Positions 58,492-64,000 of a stretch of DNA of 64,000 nt are shown here, piece after piece. This stretch comes from Baylisascaris procyonis (Eukaryota > Nematoda > Chromadorea > Rhabditida > Ascarididae): NCBI GenBank assembly GCA_037389465.1, contig JAZARR010000170.1:1-64000 (forward strand), written 5' to 3'. The notes under the pieces were generated by a model. That model did no database searches. It was given only the letters and a program-made list of their open reading frames with translations, and had not been told where the DNA came from. A program made the translations under genes and the position numbers. Each line of letters begins with the position of its first letter. Within the stretch, counting starts at the first letter, position 1.

Positions 58492-60934
58492 TGTTAGTGC
58501 CTGTCGTGGCAACTAATATTAACGGGAGATAATGGTGAGAGTGCTCTACCACTGACAAAGAGAGTTGTTTTATAGGAGGCTAGAGACCAGCCGTTTAAAA
58601 TTAGTATGTAATGCGACTCAACGGCTTGCAAAATCCATTCAAATTTTAGGCCGGTTGGATGTCCCCAGTTCTTTCAGAATCTGATGAGTCAACTTGGAAG
58701 CTAATGTAGGGAATCTTCTTATGATGTAGATTATATCGAACAAATTTAATAACTCAAGCTTCAGCACTTTCCTGTTATAATTACTGGATGGATAGGGACA
58801 TATGGGCGCACAGATCGGCACGTATACATAACTTTTTGATATGACTTCATCATAATGCCTTTTAAAAGCACAAATTGTTCAAGGATGCGTAATATGAGTG
58901 AGGGAATTAGTCGAAAAAATTAGAATGTAAGGAAGGCACATGGAGGTTGAATAACGTTTGCAAAGCAAATGTCTCAAAGGGGACATCTATTGATGAGCAC
59001 ATAAATGAATGCAATATAGAGAACGCATTGCGAATAGCGTTCTCTGAGCGACAATGAGAATATATTTGCTACATTGACGTTCACATTCTTTTAGCTCTTC
59101 CGCATTCTTGTCATTCTTATGGAGGCGATGAACTGATTAGACGGTCAAAATTAATTTTCTTTTCTCTGTGAAACCAATAATATGTCTCATCTTTGATTTT
59201 CACTTTTTTTTTTGCCTTGCTATTTTAAGTTTCTTTGAAGCGATTCTCTTCATTTTCATTCGTATTCAATTTTCATGCCATTTTTAGCACTATGTAGTCA
59301 CGTCGCCTTCGCGTTGTTCCTGATTATGCGCTCTTTCAGAGGCCTTCATTTACTTTAGTCACGCGAAGTTCACTCTTATTTCGTTGCTGTGTATCCATAC
59401 CTATCCAGAACCAATAGCCCTTTGGAAAGCCCGCAAAGTATTCAAATACGAACATAAAATGGATCTATGACGTTTTTGGTCTTAAACTGTTTGACAGATC
59501 GCATGCATTTCGCCTCGTGCAACGATTTTTTCTTTCTTTATTCGCATTCTGTTTGCTGCTTCAGTTCAAAGAATCAAACAGATCTCGCTCATCCGTATTT
59601 CATTTTATTCACTTGTCCACTTTTTTGGGTGCATAAAGTTGACTTCTAACGGAGAAAAGTAAAACAACTTTGCTCAAATACGTTCTTTTAAAATTTGTCG
59701 AGCTTTCGTCGAAAATTATCTGCCATGAAATTGGGGAAATTCATCCTTCAACGATCGCCGAATACCATCCATCATTCTTATAGATGAGCGTTTGCAGCTG
59801 TTTCATTTTTGATGCAGTAAATTAAATTACTAGTTAGGTCGATCTCTCAATGTGTCACATATTTTCATTGAACTCGGTCATTTTAATTTTAGGAAATTCG
59901 CCTTGCTATATGATTTGAAATTCTATGTGACCTATTTAGTGCTTAGCGTCCAATTAAATCTCTTATTTTCTTTCTCAGCCTTAGCTGCTTAGTGAAACGG
60001 AGATAATATTTCACTATTCATTTTACTAGCTGAAAATTTTCTCAATTAGATGCATTAATTCTTCATCATTTTAACGTAATTTAATTCCAATGCTTTAAGG
60101 CTTTGAATGCTAATGATGGAATTTTCTTTCAAACTTCATCTTGGAGTTTTATGAAGAATTTTCACTTTCAGTCAATTCCACTTCCATTTGGGCTCATTTT
60201 CTTCATTTGTTTTTCTACAGTAAGAAATTTCACAAAGGAATGAATAAGGTCGACAAAGCTTTTACTCAGAATTCCAGTTTTTAAAGAGAGCGAGGCTGGC
60301 TCGCATGAACGAATGATGCATCCATGATGGCAGACGCTTTTTTGAGTAAGTTAATCATTAGAAGTCTTATTTATTGTATTACCAAAATAATTTTGTTTTT
60401 CTGTCTTAGACCTTTAGGCGGGTCTTAAAGTTTGTTATTTAAATCAGTTGGCCCATAGATCAAACTCCGACCCAGATTATCCCATTCATCGGTTTTCTGT
60501 CTTCCTTTAGAAGAATTTTCTTCTTCTGCAGTATTTCTAAAAGCGCAGCATCTCAATATTCCATAGAACGTCAAATTCTGTGATTTTCTTTGTGATTCTC
60601 GCGTAGAACGGTCCTTCGCATTGAAACGAGGAGTGACCTTTAAATAATATTAGCTTGGTTCTTTGGTAAAAAACAGTCTAGTTGGATAATTTTAGTATAT
60701 TTTATGGAATATATGATCTATCTTTGCATCGAAACACTAAAAAAGGAAATCCAGGACATGTCAGAGGTAGGTTGACCTCTCTTGCCTCGAATATCATGCC
60801 TTAATATTATCATGATTGTAGAATTTTTGTATATATTGCAATATTATTCAAATTAAATTGAAATTTTACCATTGCGGAGGAATTTAAATATTATTCAACA
60901 AGATCAGTTGTAAATGTGCTCTAATAACTTGCGA
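58492..60934. other. Single-copy AT-rich DNA without a supported gene
   Basis: Only short frames occur, for example 59467-59649 (plus, 60 residues, ATG start, Phe/Cys-rich) and 58639-58821 (minus); neither shows a domain. A hairpin at 59018-59045 has a perfect 9-base stem (AGAGAACGC/GCGTTCTCT) around a 10-base loop. It may be intronic or intergenic. Confidence 0.5.
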
Positions 60935-60998
60935 ATCAAATGTGCAAAGCCTATTGTATAAAAAAGTTATCAAATGAAGTGCAAAGCCTATTGTATAA
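60935..60998. repeat. Short tandem duplication
   Basis: GTGCAAAGCCTATTGTATAA is at 60942-60961 and again at 60979-60998, each preceded by an ATCAAATG context. The period is about 37 bases. Confidence 0.8.
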
Positions 60999-63582
60999 CG
61001 TGGATTTATACCGATCGCAGTAATTCATAAAGTAGCAAGACGCGGCACGCTATTCATCGAAATATATAGATGGCAGTTACGCCTTTATATATGTTTTTGA
61101 GAAGAAAATATTTAATGCCAAGTCGAATAATATGGTTCAGTTCTATGAGGCAAAAATTTTGAGTCGTTTGCTTGCCTTACTTATTTGAAAATATGGTCAA
61201 GTTGTTTATTTTCAGGAAGAATTGTAGAAAAGAGTCAACAATCAATGCTACGTTTGCTACACTCACTGCCTTATTATTTTATCAGCTATATCAGTGGGAA
61301 ACGTTATGCATCTCCTTAAAAGTTTTTTAAAAAATTTTCATAAAATTACCTTCTGAGGTGATTTTCATAAAATATTAATGCTATTTTAGCTTACCTCATT
61401 TAGCTCCCCAGTTTCTGTGCAAAGCGGTAATTACCTTGCAGCAAAACATAACTGTTCCGCTGTCTCATAGAATGAGGCGACCAAACCCTAATTATTGTGT
61501 TTCTTTGATGCAACGCACTTGGAGTTTTTTTTTTTCTCGAACGAGAGGATCCAGTGAACCGTATTGATGTGCCGCGTGCACTACCTCATTCGCTGACAAT
61601 TTTGTTCTGAATAGCTGTTATTTGCATGAAGTGAACGCAATAATTTATACTAAATGCGGTAGCGAAGAGAAGTCGTTGTTTTTTCTCTCAGAATTTCCAC
61701 CTAATAATTTTCTTCCTGTTGAAGTGCTCCCGTATTTCGTATCCAAAGAAATATTGACCTAAACTGGAAGAACGTTTTTGATCTCCAAGTGCTGCTGTGA
61801 TTTTCAACTGACGAGTGTTAAATTTTAAAAAAATCTACTTAAACTTCCTAGCCAATTTTGTTAAAAATTCAGCCAATAGTGACAATAATATGCTTACTTT
61901 GAAAACTTCCAAGTAAGGGTTCGCCGAAATGAGTGTGGTTGATGTGAAGCAAGATGAAAAGAGGTAAACATTCGATCACGATCTACTGCTTTTCGTCCAT
62001 CTTTCCATATTCGGCATTGAATTCACGCTAAAGGGCTCATTTTTAAGTCTCATTTGGCTAAGTGCAGTCGGTCGGTCTTTCTGAATTAAGCTTTTTTAGT
62101 GCAAGTTGCATGCTAACAAAACATGTCCTTTCTTATGACCTGGTTATAGGTCATGATCAAATCCTCACCCTCATCAATGCATTATGCATTCGCTTGATTC
62201 TATGGACCTAATTTAGGACCACTCCTCAACTCATTTTTCCTCAATTTTTTTCAGGAACTCCAGTTCTCGAGTTCTATAAACATTGTTTTGATGGATTGTC
62301 TTCTGATTGATGTGTAATTGAAAAGATGGAGGCCTTTGAAATCTCAAACTGAAAACTGCCCTCCTTCATGCATCAGAAATGTGCATTTCGTCTGGAAATC
62401 CTTTCAGTCTCAGGTGAAATCGTAAAAGTGATCTTTGTCCATCTGCAGTTTTTAAGCATAAAACACATCGATCGACGAAATGATTGTAGCTTTGTTATTT
62501 CGATTGTTTAGTTGATCGTAAGTTGTAACGCCCACCGCTCCGCCATTACTACTTTCTACTTTTTACTTTTCTTTTTGACCGCACGTTGTGAATGCTAAAG
62601 TCTAATTTCTTCACACTATATTCAGCTTTATTCTTCCTTATTTTGAGATGGTTTTTGCCCATTCGTTTATATTGGAATTGCGTTTACTTCTCTAGACTAT
62701 AAATTCTCGAAGTTCCACTACAAAACTTCAATAGTGGGCAAACTAAGGCAAGGAATTTAAAAGTCTTTGAAACGAATCGAATAGATTCTTTTGCCGTTCC
62801 TTCGCTATGTAATTTGGGAAGTCAAATATGACACCTCTTTGTTCTATAATAAGATATACGATCGTAGATATCCGTAGTCGTTGCATAGTGCAACTTTAAC
62901 ATATCAAAATTCATATTGAAATGTCACGCCACTCATTTAGTATCGTCATTTAGTAACTCTTTCGTTTAGTACGTCATTATTATTCTGTGTTTACTTCTTG
63001 AAGACGGAATCCGATTGTTCTAATGCACCTTCATATTAAGATGTTTGCATAGTATGCATGCATCGTAGATATTGTAGGTATTCAATTATAGGTTCATTTT
63101 TTCTATGAAATAGGAAACAACTTCAAATTGCAGTGGAATTCCAATCTCAAAATGCGACGGAATCGGAATTTTTTAAAGTAAACTTGGAACTTAATATAGG
63201 CTCATTTGCTTTTTTCTTAGTCCAATTAGCTCTAAAAGCAATTTAAAAGTATTCGCTCTAGAAAATGAGCATTTTTTCAGTGCTTTCCTCCTTCACACTC
63301 TCGACTTCAAGAACTTGGCTGGTTTATTTTGAGTAACAACTCTAAAAAGAAGATAAGATAAAATCTCTTTTTTGCTTCGCCTCATTTAATTTCAGTTTGC
63401 CTCGTTTTTTGCTTACCGCATTGCATTGCCTCGTTCTGCTTCTACCGTTAATTAATAGTCGTATTGCTATTAAATGTTTTTGCATTACTTTTATAAAGTT
63501 GGCCCGATTTATGGCCATCTTGCATCTCACACATCACAATACGGATAGTATGAATTATTGATAGAAAGACTTGATTTATTTT
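60999..63582. other. Single-copy AT-rich DNA without a supported gene
   Basis: No long open frame. TTTTTTTCAG at about 62246-62255 looks like a nematode-type 3' splice acceptor, followed by GAACTCCAGTTCTCGAG, but I cannot trace an exon chain. A 13-base direct repeat ATTTTCATAAAAT occurs near 61334 and 61361. Confidence 0.45.
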
Positions 63583-63855
63583 ATGACACCATTCGTCAAT
63601 CAAGACAATGCATGTTGCTTGGTCGCAGGGGCTGTGCGTCGATTAGCGACATTTCGTGGCGAAATTTTATCTTCCTGTGCTGAAATAGCCAATATTTTGA
63701 TGGTTGTCCGCTTAGGCCGCTTTTATCGCAGCAGTTTTCTCCTAGTTATTGGGCACGTTGTCGTCAGCAGCTCTCGACTCAAATTAAAATATCGTATTCT
63801 TTTGTTTATAAATTTTCTTTCATCTCGAACATATGCCTGTTTTGGAAAGCTCTGA
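63583..63855 (+). CDS. Weak open reading frame or exon, unknown
   Basis: A frame of 90 residues from ATG at 63583 to TGA. It opens MTPFVNQDNACCLVAGAV and has a hydrophobic stretch around FLLVIGHVVVSSS. Codon use is slightly richer in G and C than the surrounding DNA. There is no recognisable domain and no clear splice context. It could be an exon of a gene running past the window, or chance. Confidence 0.15.
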   Translation: MTPFVNQDNACCLVAGAVRRLATFRGEILSSCAEIANILMVVRLGRFYRSSFLLVIGHVVVSSSRLKLKYRILLFINFLSSRTYACFGKL

Positions 63856-64000
63856 GCGCTATAACCTCTTACCACCACAAAAATTAGGCCTCTATCTCGA
63901 ACACAGACAACCCCCTAAGCTTATAGAGTAGGGAATAGGGCTAATATGCAGGAAGAGGAATACGAGCGATAGGGGGACGTGTGTATTATATTCGAAATAT
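63856..64000. other. Window edge, nothing recognised
   Basis: Short mixed-composition tail with G-rich patches (ATAGGGGGAC). No feature seen. Confidence 0.4.

Noticed and set aside
63342..63518. 58-residue Lys/Arg-rich minus-strand frame with an ATG
   Set aside because: Short, with composition as expected from the complement of T-rich DNA, and no domain or splice context.

Overview
The window looks like the end of a nematode chromosome. The evidence is about 31 kb of the hexamer TTAGGC, the canonical nematode telomere repeat, set in AT-rich DNA with no prokaryotic gene layout. I cannot name the species. No gene is supported with confidence: almost all open frames are short, many start at GTG or TTG, and the very long ones are translations of the hexamer array.

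The window is dominated by one giant imperfect palindrome, about 1-57855. The left arm (1-13448) runs into a TTAGGC array (13449-27704). A 163-base junction follows (27705-27867) in which repeat orientation flips three times. A GCCTAA array (27868-44327) then runs into the reverse complement of the same subtelomere (44328-57855). Two telomeres therefore meet tip to tip, each with the same subtelomere behind it. From the unique side toward the telomere, each arm holds: about 2 kb of ordinary DNA with a possible frameshifted gene relic; a TA microsatellite; about 1.9 kb without clear features; a TATTG-type minisatellite; a 5 kb T-rich block carrying five diverged copies of a GC-rich core; about 1.8 kb of unique DNA; and a 2.5 kb telomere-associated minisatellite whose units contain TTAGGC. 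Both arms meet the telomere array at the same flank (GGGGACAC).

The arms are the same locus but not identical. Matching landmarks show the left arm becoming steadily shorter than the right, by 80 bases in total, mainly through 1-6 base losses often in homopolymers. The palindrome ends exactly at base 1 of the window. Breaks in the hexamer phase cluster near the junction. I read this as most likely a fold-back or haplotype join made during sequencing or assembly at a real telomere. A real telomere-to-telomere fusion, which holocentric nematode chromosomes could tolerate, is the interesting alternative. The sequence alone cannot decide.

Beyond the palindrome (57856-64000) lies single-copy AT-rich DNA with one TA/TTTA microsatellite, small hairpins and direct repeats, and one weak 90-residue open frame near the right edge.
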